Assembly (NCBI RefSeq): GCF_030684215.1
Contig: NZ_JAUXOV010000071.1
Location: 60,724-124,723 of the forward strand
Source of the DNA: Pseudotabrizicola sp.
Lineage (GTDB): Bacteria > Pseudomonadota > Alphaproteobacteria > Rhodobacterales > Rhodobacteraceae
Direction: 5' to 3'
DNA: 64,000 nt
Every line of letters begins with the position of its first letter. Position 1 is the first letter of the stretch. The position numbers and the translations under genes are program-made. A model generated the notes under the pieces. The model saw only the letters and a list, made by a program, of their open reading frames with translations, searched no databases and was not told the DNA's origin. This document shows positions 10,276 through 19,300 of this stretch, one piece after another.

Positions 10276-10951
10276 GAGTCTGAAAGCTGGCAACCGGGTT
10301 GTCAGCTTTGGTATCGCGGGAATTGTGCTGATCCTGTTTGGCGCGGCGTTGTTTTTGTTCCTCAGCCTGCCTGATGCCAACGCGTTCAACACGCGGGTGG
10401 AACGGTTGTTCGTGGAAAACGACAATTTGACCACGGGAGCCGAGATCAAGCTGCTGGAGATTTTGGCGCAAAGCGGCACCTCGTTTTCCGAGGTGCTGCA
10501 AAGCTACCGCATGGTGATCTTTGTGCTGCTGGTGTTTTCCACCGCGCTTTTGGTGGCCGCGCTGGTCTTTCTGGTGATGATCATTGCCCTGAACCGCCGG
10601 ATTTCCGCGATCCAACGGTCAGGCATTCAGGTGGCCAGCCTGATGATCAGTCGCGAAGGTCGGGCGGTCTATATCAACGACATGGAATTTGCGCTGACCG
10701 AGGCGGCCCTGGAAACCCTGTCGGTTCTGGCCGAGGCGCGGATGGACGATGAAGTTCTGACAGGCGCGCAGATCGAATCGGTGATCTCGGGCCGCAATGA
10801 GGGAGATTGCGACGAAGCCGCCGGGGCCACCCGTGTCAAACGACTGCGCGATACGCTGGGCAATCAGCTGGTCAGCGAATTGCTGGTCAAGACGATTGCG
10901 CGCCGGGGTTATGTTCTGGCGGTGGGAAAAGACGTTATCCGCATGGTCTGA
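10247..10951 (+). CDS. Membrane-anchored winged-helix (OmpR-type) transcription regulator
   Basis: Two transmembrane segments (about residues 18-41 and 89-115) enclose a roughly 47-residue loop, and the C-terminal 90 residues resemble an OmpR/PhoB winged helix (FALTEAALETLSVLAEA, then TRVKRLRDTLGNQLVSELLVKTIARRGYVLA, matching the recognition helix and the RGYxL wing). The order is the reverse of ToxR/CadC, where the DNA-binding domain is N-terminal. I chose GTG at 10247, preceded by AAAGG at 7 bases; TTG at 10229 is an alternative. It overlaps the small periplasmic protein gene, suggesting a sensor-regulator pair (inference). The regulated genes are unknown. Confidence 0.7.
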   Translation: MQENSTSVTESLKAGNRVVSFGIAGIVLILFGAALFLFLSLPDANAFNTRVERLFVENDNLTTGAEIKLLEILAQSGTSFSEVLQSYRMVIFVLLVFSTALLVAALVFLVMIIALNRRISAIQRSGIQVASLMISREGRAVYINDMEFALTEAALETLSVLAEARMDDEVLTGAQIESVISGRNEGDCDEAAGATRVKRLRDTLGNQLVSELLVKTIARRGYVLAVGKDVIRMV

Positions 10952-11042
10952 CTGTCATCTGCCCGTCACAGGGCTTGCATAGGGGGGTGGGGGGTCATAC
11001 ATAGCGCCCCTCTTGTCCTTCTGCTGCCCTGAGGGGGATGCG

Positions 11043-12137
11043 ATGATCCAGACGCCGTTTTACCTGATCGACCGTGCCAAACTTGCACGCAATATGGCCA
11101 TCATGGATGAGCTTCGGCATGCGTCCGGGGCAAAGACCCTGCTGGCGCTGAAGTGCTTTGCCACATGGGGCGTGTTCGACCAGATGCGGCAGCATATGGA
11201 CGGCACCACGTCGTCCAGCCTGTATGAGCTGAAGCTGGGCCGTGAGCGGTTTGGCAAAGAGACACACGCCTATTCGGTGGCATGGGCAGATCATGAGATT
11301 GCCGAGGCCGTGGGCTATGCCGACAAGATCATCTTCAACTCCATCGGTCAGTTGGAACGGTTCGACAACCAGTCAGCCAGCATCAACCGTGGCCTGCGCC
11401 TGAACCCGCGCTTTTCGACCAGCGGGTTTGATCTGGCCGACCCGGCCCGCCCGTTCAGCCGTCTGGGCGAATGGGACGCCACCAAGATCGAGCGGGTGAT
11501 GGACCGGATTTCCGGCTTCATGATCCACTACAACTGCGAGAACGACGATTTCGACCTGTTCGACCAGCAGTTGTCCCGGATCGAGAATGAATTCGGCACC
11601 CTGCTGTCGCGCCTGCAATGGGTCAGCCTTGGCGGCGGGATTCATTTCACCGGGACCGGCTATCCGGTGACCAAACTGGCCGCGCGGCTGAAAGCGTTTT
11701 CGGAACGCTTCGGCGTGCAAGTCTACCTTGAACCCGGCGAGGCTGCGATCACCGGGGCGGCGTCGCTGGAAGTCACAGTGCTGGATGTGCTGAACAACGG
11801 CAAGGATCTGGCGGTCGTCGATTCGTCGGTCGAGGCGCATATGCTTGACCTGCTGATCTACCGCATCGCAGGCAAGATCGACACCGATGGCGATCACCCG
11901 GTCCAGATCTGCGGCAAATCCTGTCTTGCGGGCGATGTGTTTGGTGAATTCAATTTCCCCGCACCGTTGCAAGTCGGGGACCGGCTGAGCATCGCGGATG
12001 CCGCGGGCTATACGATGGTCAAGAAAAACTGGTTCAACGGGGTGAAGATGCCGGGCATCGTCATCAAGGAGTTGGACGGGTCGATGACCGTCGCACGTGA
12101 ATTCGGCTATGCCGATTTTGAAGGCAACCTTGGGTAA
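11043..12137 (+). CDS. nspC: Carboxynorspermidine/carboxyspermidine decarboxylase
   Basis: PLP enzyme (alanine-racemase fold) that decarboxylates carboxyspermidine or carboxynorspermidine, the last step of the aspartate-semialdehyde polyamine route. A GAGGGGG site precedes the ATG of MIQTPFYLIDRAKLARNM. The 364-residue product has the PLP lysine in TLLALKCFATWG, WVSLGGGIHFTGTGYP, EPGEAAITG, and the catalytic-cysteine segment CGKSCLAGDVFGEF. The synthase follows 45 bases later, so the pair forms one operon. In alphaproteobacteria the product is usually spermidine. Confidence 0.93.
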   Translation: MIQTPFYLIDRAKLARNMAIMDELRHASGAKTLLALKCFATWGVFDQMRQHMDGTTSSSLYELKLGRERFGKETHAYSVAWADHEIAEAVGYADKIIFNSIGQLERFDNQSASINRGLRLNPRFSTSGFDLADPARPFSRLGEWDATKIERVMDRISGFMIHYNCENDDFDLFDQQLSRIENEFGTLLSRLQWVSLGGGIHFTGTGYPVTKLAARLKAFSERFGVQVYLEPGEAAITGAASLEVTVLDVLNNGKDLAVVDSSVEAHMLDLLIYRIAGKIDTDGDHPVQICGKSCLAGDVFGEFNFPAPLQVGDRLSIADAAGYTMVKKNWFNGVKMPGIVIKELDGSMTVAREFGYADFEGNLG

Positions 12138-12182
12138 CCCCGGTTGCGCCCTTCCCTCTGTCCTTAAAGGAGACGGTTCGAA

Positions 12183-13418
12183 GTGAAACGGAATGTTCTG
12201 ATCATCGGCGCTGGTGGCGTGGCCCAAGTGGTCGCGCACAAAGCTGCACAGCACAATGACCGCCTTGGCGATCTGCACATCGCCAGTCGCACCGTGGCCA
12301 AGGCGCAGGCCATCATCGAAAGCGTGCATGCCAAATCCGCGATGAAGGTGCCCGGCGTGTTTGACGCCCATGCGCTGGACGCGATGGATACGGCGGCGGT
12401 TGTCGCGCTGATCAAGGTAACGGGCAGTCAGATCGTGATCAACGTAGGCTCGCCTTTCGTGAACATGACGGTGCTGGATGCCTGTATTCAGGCGGGTGTG
12501 GCCTATATGGACACCGCGATTCACGAAGACGCAGGCAAGATTTGCGAAGCGCCACCGTGGTATGGCAATTACGAATGGAAGCGGCGTCAGGCCTGCAAAG
12601 ATGCTGGCGTGACGGCAATTCTGGGCGTGGGGTTCGATCCCGGCGTCGTCAATGCCTATGCCCGCGTCGCCGAAGGCCTGATGGATACCATCGAGTCGAT
12701 TGATATCGTCGACATCAACGCCGGATCACATGGTAAATGGTTTTCTACCAACTTTGACCCCGAAATCAACTTCCGCGAATTCACCGGCACGGTGTATTCT
12801 TGGCAGAACGGGGCCTGGCAGACGAACAGCATGTTCGAGGTCGGCCAGACCTTCGACATGCCGGTCGTGGGCGCGCAAAAGGCCTACCTGACTGGCCATG
12901 ACGAGGTGCATTCGCTGTCAGCGCGCTATCCGGCCGCTGATGTGCGGTTCTGGATGGGCTTTGGCGATCATTACATCAACGTGTTTACCGTGCTGAAAAA
13001 CCTTGGCCTGCTGTCGGAAAAGCCGGTGAAAACCGCTGAAGGGCTGGAGGTTGTTCCGCTGAAGGTGGTCAAGGCCGTGCTGCCAGACCCGGCAAGCCTT
13101 GCCCCCGACTACACGGGCAAGACCTGCATCGGGGATTTTGTGAAAGGCACCAAGGACGGCAAACCCGTCGAAGTGCTGATCTACAACGTGGCCGACCACA
13201 AGGAAGCTTACACAGAAGTCGGCTCTCAGGGTATCAGCTATACCGCTGGCGTGCCGCCCGTGGCCGCCGCGCTGTTGATCGCCGATGGCGTCTGGGATGT
13301 GGGCAGCATGGCAAATGTCGAAGACATGGATCCGGCCCCCTTCATCAACCTGCTGAACGAAATTGGCCTGCCCACGCGCATAAAGGATGCCTCTGGCGAC
13401 CGCGCCCTAACGCTGTAA
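12183..13418 (+). CDS. Carboxynorspermidine/carboxyspermidine synthase
   Basis: Saccharopine-dehydrogenase-like enzyme that reductively condenses aspartate semialdehyde with a diamine, giving carboxyspermidine for the upstream decarboxylase. It starts with GTG, preceded by AAAGGAGA. The 411-residue product has an N-terminal Rossmann fold (VLIIGAGGVAQVVAHKAAQ) and family segments INVGSPFVNMTVLDACIQAGVAYMDTA and GVGFDPGVVNAYAR. A terminator follows immediately. Confidence 0.93.
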   Translation: MKRNVLIIGAGGVAQVVAHKAAQHNDRLGDLHIASRTVAKAQAIIESVHAKSAMKVPGVFDAHALDAMDTAAVVALIKVTGSQIVINVGSPFVNMTVLDACIQAGVAYMDTAIHEDAGKICEAPPWYGNYEWKRRQACKDAGVTAILGVGFDPGVVNAYARVAEGLMDTIESIDIVDINAGSHGKWFSTNFDPEINFREFTGTVYSWQNGAWQTNSMFEVGQTFDMPVVGAQKAYLTGHDEVHSLSARYPAADVRFWMGFGDHYINVFTVLKNLGLLSEKPVKTAEGLEVVPLKVVKAVLPDPASLAPDYTGKTCIGDFVKGTKDGKPVEVLIYNVADHKEAYTEVGSQGISYTAGVPPVAAALLIADGVWDVGSMANVEDMDPAPFINLLNEIGLPTRIKDASGDRALTL

Positions 13419-13424
13419 AAGATC

Positions 13425-13450
13425 AACCCGCCGGAAAGGGCGGGTTTTTT
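13425..13450 (+). terminator. Rho-independent terminator of the polyamine operon
   Basis: AACCCGCC pairs with GGCGGGTT across a 6-base loop and runs into TTTTTT, six bases after the synthase stop. Confidence 0.88.
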
Positions 13451-13565
13451 CCACGCGCACAAACAATGTGGCGATCAGACCCGACCCTAGCCCCGTAAAT
13501 CCTCTTTGAACAGGCTTGACGGGCCCTATATGCTTGCCCAACATTTATATGCACAAGCCAGTTGG

Positions 13566-13582
13566 CCCCTGAAAATCAGGGG
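13566..13582. repeat. Perfect hairpin in the leader of the SRAP gene
   Basis: CCCCTGA and TCAGGGG are perfect 7-bp arms around AAA, 45 bases upstream of the proposed SRAP start. It could be an operator or an mRNA hairpin. No other gene is seen in 13451-13627. Confidence 0.45.
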
Positions 13583-13627
13583 TCAGGCGAAACGTCAGCA
13601 CCTTACCGATGACCAAGGATCACCCCC

Positions 13628-14308
13628 ATCTGCAACCTTTACTCCCAGACCAAAAGTCAGGACGCGATGCGCCATGTGTTCGACGCCATTGCCCAAGAGG
13701 GCGAAGGCTTTGACGACCTGACCGGCAACCTGCCACCAATGCCGGGTATCTGGCCGGATTACCCCGCGCCGGTCTTTCGTCATGGCGCGCCGGGCGGCTG
13801 GCAATTGTCAATGGCCCGCTGGGGCATGCCGACGCCGCCGCAGTTTCTGACAGGCAAGCGCACCGATCCCGGCGTGACCAACATCCGCAATCTTGACTCA
13901 CCGCATTGGCGGCGCTGGCTGGGGCCCGCGCATCGCTGCCTCGTGCCGTTCACCCGCTTTGCCGAACCGGACATCCGCCCCGGACCGGGCAAGGTTAAGC
14001 CGGTGTGGTTCGCCCTTGGCGAGGACCAGCCTTTGGCGTTCTTCGCTGGCATCCGCACCGACTGGACCTCGGTGCGCAAGCTCAAAGAGGGTAAGGTGAC
14101 GGTGGACGCCTTCGGCTTCCTCACCTGTGCGCCCAACCGCGAGGTGGAGCGGGTTCACCCCAAGGCCATGCCGGTCATTCTGGTGCGCCCCGAAGAATGG
14201 CGCACATGGCTGACCGCGCCGATCGAAGACGCGCTGCATCTGCAACGCCCCTTGCCGGATGGCGAGCTGGATATTGTGGTGGAGGATGCGCATGACCACC
14301 CTGCGTGA
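13628..14308 (+). CDS. SOS response-associated peptidase (SRAP, HMCES/YedK), probable ATC start
   Basis: SRAP proteins crosslink through their second residue, a cysteine, to abasic sites in single-stranded DNA. The frame reads ATC-TGC-AAC-CTT-TAC at 13628, matching the family start Met-Cys-Asn-Leu-Tyr except that the codon is ATC; a stop lies 6 codons upstream with no ATG, GTG or TTG between. AAGGA sits 8 bases before this ATC. The first ATG (13667) would remove the catalytic Cys. Also present are NIRN, CLVPFTRFAEPD (glutamate) and ERVHPKAMPVIL (histidine). The product is 226 residues and the gene heads the imuA-imuB-dnaE2 cassette. The alternatives are a mutated start or a sequencing error. 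Confidence 0.8.
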   Translation: MCNLYSQTKSQDAMRHVFDAIAQEGEGFDDLTGNLPPMPGIWPDYPAPVFRHGAPGGWQLSMARWGMPTPPQFLTGKRTDPGVTNIRNLDSPHWRRWLGPAHRCLVPFTRFAEPDIRPGPGKVKPVWFALGEDQPLAFFAGIRTDWTSVRKLKEGKVTVDAFGFLTCAPNREVERVHPKAMPVILVRPEEWRTWLTAPIEDALHLQRPLPDGELDIVVEDAHDHPA

Positions 14309-14897
14309 CTTAGCCCACCGCCCACCGCCCGCTGATCCGCTCACCCTGACCACGGCCCGTGTGCACGAGGCCGAAGGACCGGGGCGGCGCAGCTTTGCTC
14401 TGTTTCAGACCCTGCGCCACCCCGGCGCGGTGCTGTGGGTGCTGCCCGCGCATGAACCCCAGCGGCCCATGCTGCGCGGCCTGCCCGAGGGCCTATCCGA
14501 GCGCCTGCTACTGCTGACTCCCAAAAGCGAGACCGACCTTTTGTGGTGTGTCGAAGAGGCCTTGCGCGCCGCCCCGGTCGGGCTGGTCATTGCCGAGCCG
14601 CAGCAGGTATTGTCCCTGACCGCAGGCCGTCGGTTGCAACTTGCAGCCGAGGTTGGGCGCACAACCGGGCTAATGCTGATCCGCGAGGGTCAGGGCAGTT
14701 CTGCCACGCACACCCGTTGGCGTTGCGCGCCCACACCTGCGACCAGTGCGGACTCGACTCTGCACCACTGGAGTCTTAATAAGAACAAAAAGGGAACTCT
14801 TGGACAGTGGGTTGTGAACTGGCATGGCGCGTCGGCTGCTTTCAATCTGGTTCCCGAGGCTGGCAAGCGATGCCAGCCTGCGGAACCGACCCGTTGA
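14292..14897 (+). CDS. imuA: ImuA homolog (RecA-like mutasome accessory)
   Basis: Accessory protein of the damage-inducible mutasome ImuA-ImuB-DnaE2. GGAGG ends 6 bases before the ATG of MTTLRDLAHRP. The 201-residue product looks like a degenerate RecA/SulA-type fold: SFALFQTLRHPGAVLWVLP, a segment LWCVEEALRAAPVGLVIAEP and the basic GRRLQLAAEVGRTTG, with no Walker A motif, as usual for ImuA. It begins inside the 3' end of the SRAP gene and its last 74 bases overlap imuB, so the cassette is tightly coupled. Confidence 0.85.
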   Translation: MTTLRDLAHRPPPADPLTLTTARVHEAEGPGRRSFALFQTLRHPGAVLWVLPAHEPQRPMLRGLPEGLSERLLLLTPKSETDLLWCVEEALRAAPVGLVIAEPQQVLSLTAGRRLQLAAEVGRTTGLMLIREGQGSSATHTRWRCAPTPATSADSTLHHWSLNKNKKGTLGQWVVNWHGASAAFNLVPEAGKRCQPAEPTR

Positions 14898-16323
14898 AGG
14901 GCCGTTTGCCCTGACCCATCGGTCGGGCAATGCGGATCATCTGCATTGCCTGAACCGCACGGCAGGCCAGCGCGGATTGCATCGCGGCATGGCGCTGGCC
15001 GATGCCCGAGCGATCTGCCCGGATCTCTCCACTCGACCCGCCGATCTGGCGCACGAAGCGGCAGCGCTGGCCAGCCTGCGGCGGTGGGCCAGCCGCTATG
15101 CCCCAATGGTCGCCAGTGACGGCACCGACGGGCTGATGGCCGACATCACTGGGGTCGCGCATCTGTTTGGCGGCGAGGCAGAACTGCAGGGCGACCTGCA
15201 CGCCCGGCTGGACCGCGCCGGGCTTTCGGTCACCAGCGCCATCGCAGGTACGCGCGGTGCGGCTTATGCGCTTGCCCGTCATGGCGGCGGGATCATTGCC
15301 GATGGCGCGCTGGCACAGGGCGTTGACCGGTTGCCGGTATCCTCCCTGCGCATCGACCATGCCACGGCCGAGGCGCTGACCCGCATGGGCCTGTCGCAAC
15401 TGGGCGCGCTGATCGCCCAGCCCCGCGCGCCTTTGGCCCGACGTTTTGGCCCGGCACTGGTGCTGCGGCTGGACCAACTGTTGGGTCACCAGCCAGAGCC
15501 GGTGGCAGCAGGGGCAGAGCCACCGCATTTCGGGGTGCGGATGACCCTGCCAGACCCCATCGGTCTTCAGTCCGATGTAATGGCAGGTCTTGCACGGCTC
15601 CTTGACCGGCTCTGCGCGACGCTGGCCCAACACCACCACGGCGCGCGCCGTCTGCGGCTGGAATTGCACCGGGTGGATCATGCGACAGCGCAGGTCGAAA
15701 TCGGTCTGGCGCGCCCGATGCGTGACCCGCTGCGCATGGCGGCTTTGTTCGCCAAAGGGGTGGACGAGGTGGACGCAGGCTTTGGTATCGACGCGATGCG
15801 CCTCTCTGCCCCGATCACCGAGCCGATGCCGCCCGAACAGATCGGTAGCGGCCCCGCCGTGCGGCACGAGGATGCGCTGGCCGATCTGGTCTCGCGCCTT
15901 GGTAATCGCATCGGGTTTGACCGCGTGCTGCGGATGCAGCCTGCCGACAGCAAAATCCCCGAACGCAGCTTTCAGCTGGTCGCTGCGGCATGGTCGGAAC
16001 CCGTGGCCGTTCCGCCCCGGCATGGCCCAACGCGCCCCCTTACGCTGTTTCCACCCGAACCCGTCAGCCATGCTTCCGGTCATCCGCCAGCGCAGTTCCG
16101 ATGGCGGCGGATGCGCTTCACCACCCTGCGCGCGCATGGCCCGGAACGGATCGCACCGGAATGGTGGTTCGACGATCCGGCCTGGCGCACGGGCCTGCGC
16201 GACTACTGGCGGATCGAGACCCGCGAAGGCCCGCGCCTGTGGTTGTTCCACACACCGCAAGCCCCAGACTGGCCCGCGCCTGCAGGGGCGCAAAACTGGT
16301 GCGTGCAGGGGGAATTTGCCTGA
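14824..16323 (+). CDS. imuB: ImuB, inactive Y-family DNA polymerase-like protein
   Basis: Y-family scaffold that links DnaE2 to the beta clamp during translesion synthesis. The 499-residue product begins RLLSIWFPRLASD, where active DinB/UmuC enzymes have acidic residues; the catalytic carboxylates look absent, as in ImuB generally. Y-family parts visible are the finger/palm segment (RGLHRGMALADARAICPDL), DGLMADITGVAHLFGGE and the little-finger region. Its stop overlaps the dnaE2 start (TGATG). Confidence 0.9.
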   Translation: MARRLLSIWFPRLASDASLRNRPVEGPFALTHRSGNADHLHCLNRTAGQRGLHRGMALADARAICPDLSTRPADLAHEAAALASLRRWASRYAPMVASDGTDGLMADITGVAHLFGGEAELQGDLHARLDRAGLSVTSAIAGTRGAAYALARHGGGIIADGALAQGVDRLPVSSLRIDHATAEALTRMGLSQLGALIAQPRAPLARRFGPALVLRLDQLLGHQPEPVAAGAEPPHFGVRMTLPDPIGLQSDVMAGLARLLDRLCATLAQHHHGARRLRLELHRVDHATAQVEIGLARPMRDPLRMAALFAKGVDEVDAGFGIDAMRLSAPITEPMPPEQIGSGPAVRHEDALADLVSRLGNRIGFDRVLRMQPADSKIPERSFQLVAAAWSEPVAVPPRHGPTRPLTLFPPEPVSHASGHPPAQFRWRRMRFTTLRAHGPERIAPEWWFDDPAWRTGLRDYWRIETREGPRLWLFHTPQAPDWPAPAGAQNWCVQGEFA

Positions 16324-19300
16324 TGCCCCTTCATCTTGACCCAAATACTCTGGGGGGGCCGGGGGGCAAAGCCCCCCGGCCCTACGCCGAGCTGTGCGTC
16401 ACCTCCAATTTTACCTTCCTGACCGGAGCCTCGCACCCAGAGGAACTGGTCACGCGCGCGGCAGAGCTTGGCCTGACCGCAATCGCCATCACCGACCGCA
16501 ATTCGGTGGCGGGTGTCGTGCGGGCGTTTTCGGCGCTGAAGGAACTGACGCGGCAGCGCGAAGAGGCGCAAACAACCGATCAGATCGCGCAGGACGGGCC
16601 AAGCATCCGCTCGCAGCACGTCACCGACCATTCCAGCCGCCAGACCGTGCCACATTTCACCGGTGCTACCGCCACCCCGGTTCTGCCCGATACAGCCCTG
16701 CCCCGGCTGATCCCCGGCGCACGGCTGGTGCTGACCGACTCGGCTGTCGAATGGCTGGCCTTGCCGACCGATGTGGCGGCGTGGTCGCGGCTGACTCGTC
16801 TGCTGTCTTTGGGCAAACGCCGTGCGCCAAAGGGCGAATGCCACCTGACCGGTGCCGATCTTTTGGATTGGGGCGCTGGCCTGATCCTGATCGCCCTGCC
16901 GCCCGACCTGATGGAGGCCGATGCACGCCAAGCCGCCGCCACCCGTGCCGACATGGCCCGCATTGCAAAAGCCTTTCCCGGCCAGTGCTTTCTGGGGGCG
17001 GCCCCGCAGTATGATGGCCGCGACCAGCCCCGGCTGGACCGGCTGGCGACCCTCGCCCAAAGCACAGCCCTGCCCATGATCGCGGTCGGCAATGTGCTGA
17101 TGCACCGCGCCGCCCGCCGCCCGCTGGCCGATGTGCTGACCTGCCTGCGCATTGGCTGCACCATCGACACCATCGGCCAGCACCGCTTGACCAATGGCGA
17201 GCACCGGCTGAAATCCGGGGCCGAGATGGCGCGGCTGTTCCACCGCTATCCCGCAGCGCTGCGCCGCACGGTCGAGATTGCGAATGCCTGCGCCTTTCGT
17301 CTGGACGAGCTGCGCTATCAATACCCCGATGAGGCGCAGAACGGCGAACCGGCGCAGGCGCGGCTAGAGCGTCTGACCCGGAACGGCCTGCTTTGGCGCT
17401 ACCCCGATGGCGCATCCCCCAAGATCATCGCCCGGGTGGAAAAGGAACTCGCCCTTATCCGCGACGTCGAATACGCGCCGTATTTCCTGACCGTTCATGA
17501 CATCGTGGCCTTTGCCCGATCAAAGGGCATCCTGTGTCAGGGGCGCGGCTCTGCGGCCAATTCGGTGGTGTGCTACCTGTTGGGCATCACCGAGGTGCCG
17601 CCCGAATCCATTACCCTGATCTTTGAGCGGTTCATCAGCAAGGAACGCGGGGAGCCGCCGGATATCGACGTCGATTTCGAACACGAACGCCGCGAAGAGG
17701 TGATCCAGTGGATCTATGACCGCTATGGCCGCGAGCGCGCGGGCCTGACCGCAACCGTGATCCATTTCCGCTCGCGCGCCGCCATACGTGAGGTCGGCAA
17801 GGTCATGGGGCTTTCACAGGATGTGGTGGCCCGCCTGTCGGGTCAGATCTGGGGCTGGTCGTCATCGGCCCCCGGACAGGACCGGATGCGCGACGCGGGC
17901 CTTGATCCGACCGACCGCCGCATGATGCTGACCACACAGCTGATCGCCGAGATCATCGGCTTTCCGCGTCACCTCAGCCAGCATGTCGGCGGCTTTGTCA
18001 TCACCCATGGCCGGCTGGATGAGCTGTGCCCGATCGAGAATGCCGCGATGGATGATCGCACCATCATCGAATGGGACAAGGATGATATCGCCGCGCTGGG
18101 GCTACTCAAAGTGGATATTCTGGCGCTTGGCATGCTGACCTGTATCCGCAAGGCGTTCTCGTTGCTGAAGGACCATCGCGGGCTTGGCCTGACGCTGGCC
18201 AATACCCCCGCCGAAGACCCGGCGATCTATGACATGTTGTGCCGCGCCGATGCCATCGGGGTGTTTCAGGTGGAAAGCCGGGCGCAGTTGAACTTCCTGC
18301 CCCGGATGCGCCCGCGCGAATTCTACGATCTGGTCTGTGAGGTCGCCATCGTGCGCCCCGGCCCAATCCAAGGCGGCATGGTGCATCCGTTCATCAACCG
18401 CCGCATGGGCCGCGAGTCGGTCGAAGACCTGGGCCCCGCGATGATGGAGGTGCTGGGCCGCACTTACGGCGTGCCGCTGTTTCAGGAACAGGCGATGCAG
18501 ATTGCTGTGGTGGCGGCAGGCTTTACACCGTCCGAGGCGGACCGTCTGCGCCGGTCACTGGCCACCTTCAAACGCATGGGCACCATCGGGTCATTCCGCG
18601 ACCGCTTTGTGTCTGGCATGCTGGAACGCGGATATGACGCCGATTTCGCCACGCGCTGTTTTGCACAGATCGAAGGCTTTGGCAGCTATGGTTTCCCCGA
18701 AAGCCACGCCGCCAGCTTTGCCCGGCTGGTCTATATCTCAGCCTGGCTGAAGTGCCATCATCAGGCGGTGTTCACCTGCGCGCTGCTGAACTCCCAACCG
18801 ATGGGCTTTTACGCCCCTGCCCAGCTGGTGCGCGATGCGCGCGATTGCGGGGTCGAGGTGCGGCCGGTGTCGGCCGATCATTCGCAGTGGGATTGCACCC
18901 TGGAACACCGCGCCGACGGCCAGCTTGCCCTGCGACTGGGGTTTCGCCAGATCAAAGGGCTGCGTGAAGAAGATGCAAACTGGATCGCAGCCGCGCGAGG
19001 CAACGGCTACCCCGATGTGGAAAGCCTGTGGCGCCGGGCGGGCGTGCCGCCAGACACGCTGGAGCGGTTGGCCGAAGGCGATGCTTTTGCCGCCCTTGGC
19101 CTGAGCCGCCGCGATGCACTTTGGGCTGCCAAGGCATTGCGCGCCCCTGCCCCGCTGCCGCTGTTCGGCCCGGATGGTGAAGGCGGGGTTGAACCCGCTG
19201 TCAGCCTGCCGCGCATGACCCTTGGGCAAGAGGTGATCGAAGATTACCTATCGCTGCGCCTGTCCCTGCGCGCGCATCCGGTGGAACTCTTGCGCCCGCG

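Noticed and set aside
13500..13627. LexA SOS box upstream of the SRAP gene
   Set aside because: GAAC at 13507 is followed after seven bases by ACGG, and no GTTC-N7-GTTC is present on either strand.
14842..17415. Very long minus-strand open frames opposite imuB and dnaE2
   Set aside because: Both plus-strand genes have clear family motifs; the antisense frames have none.
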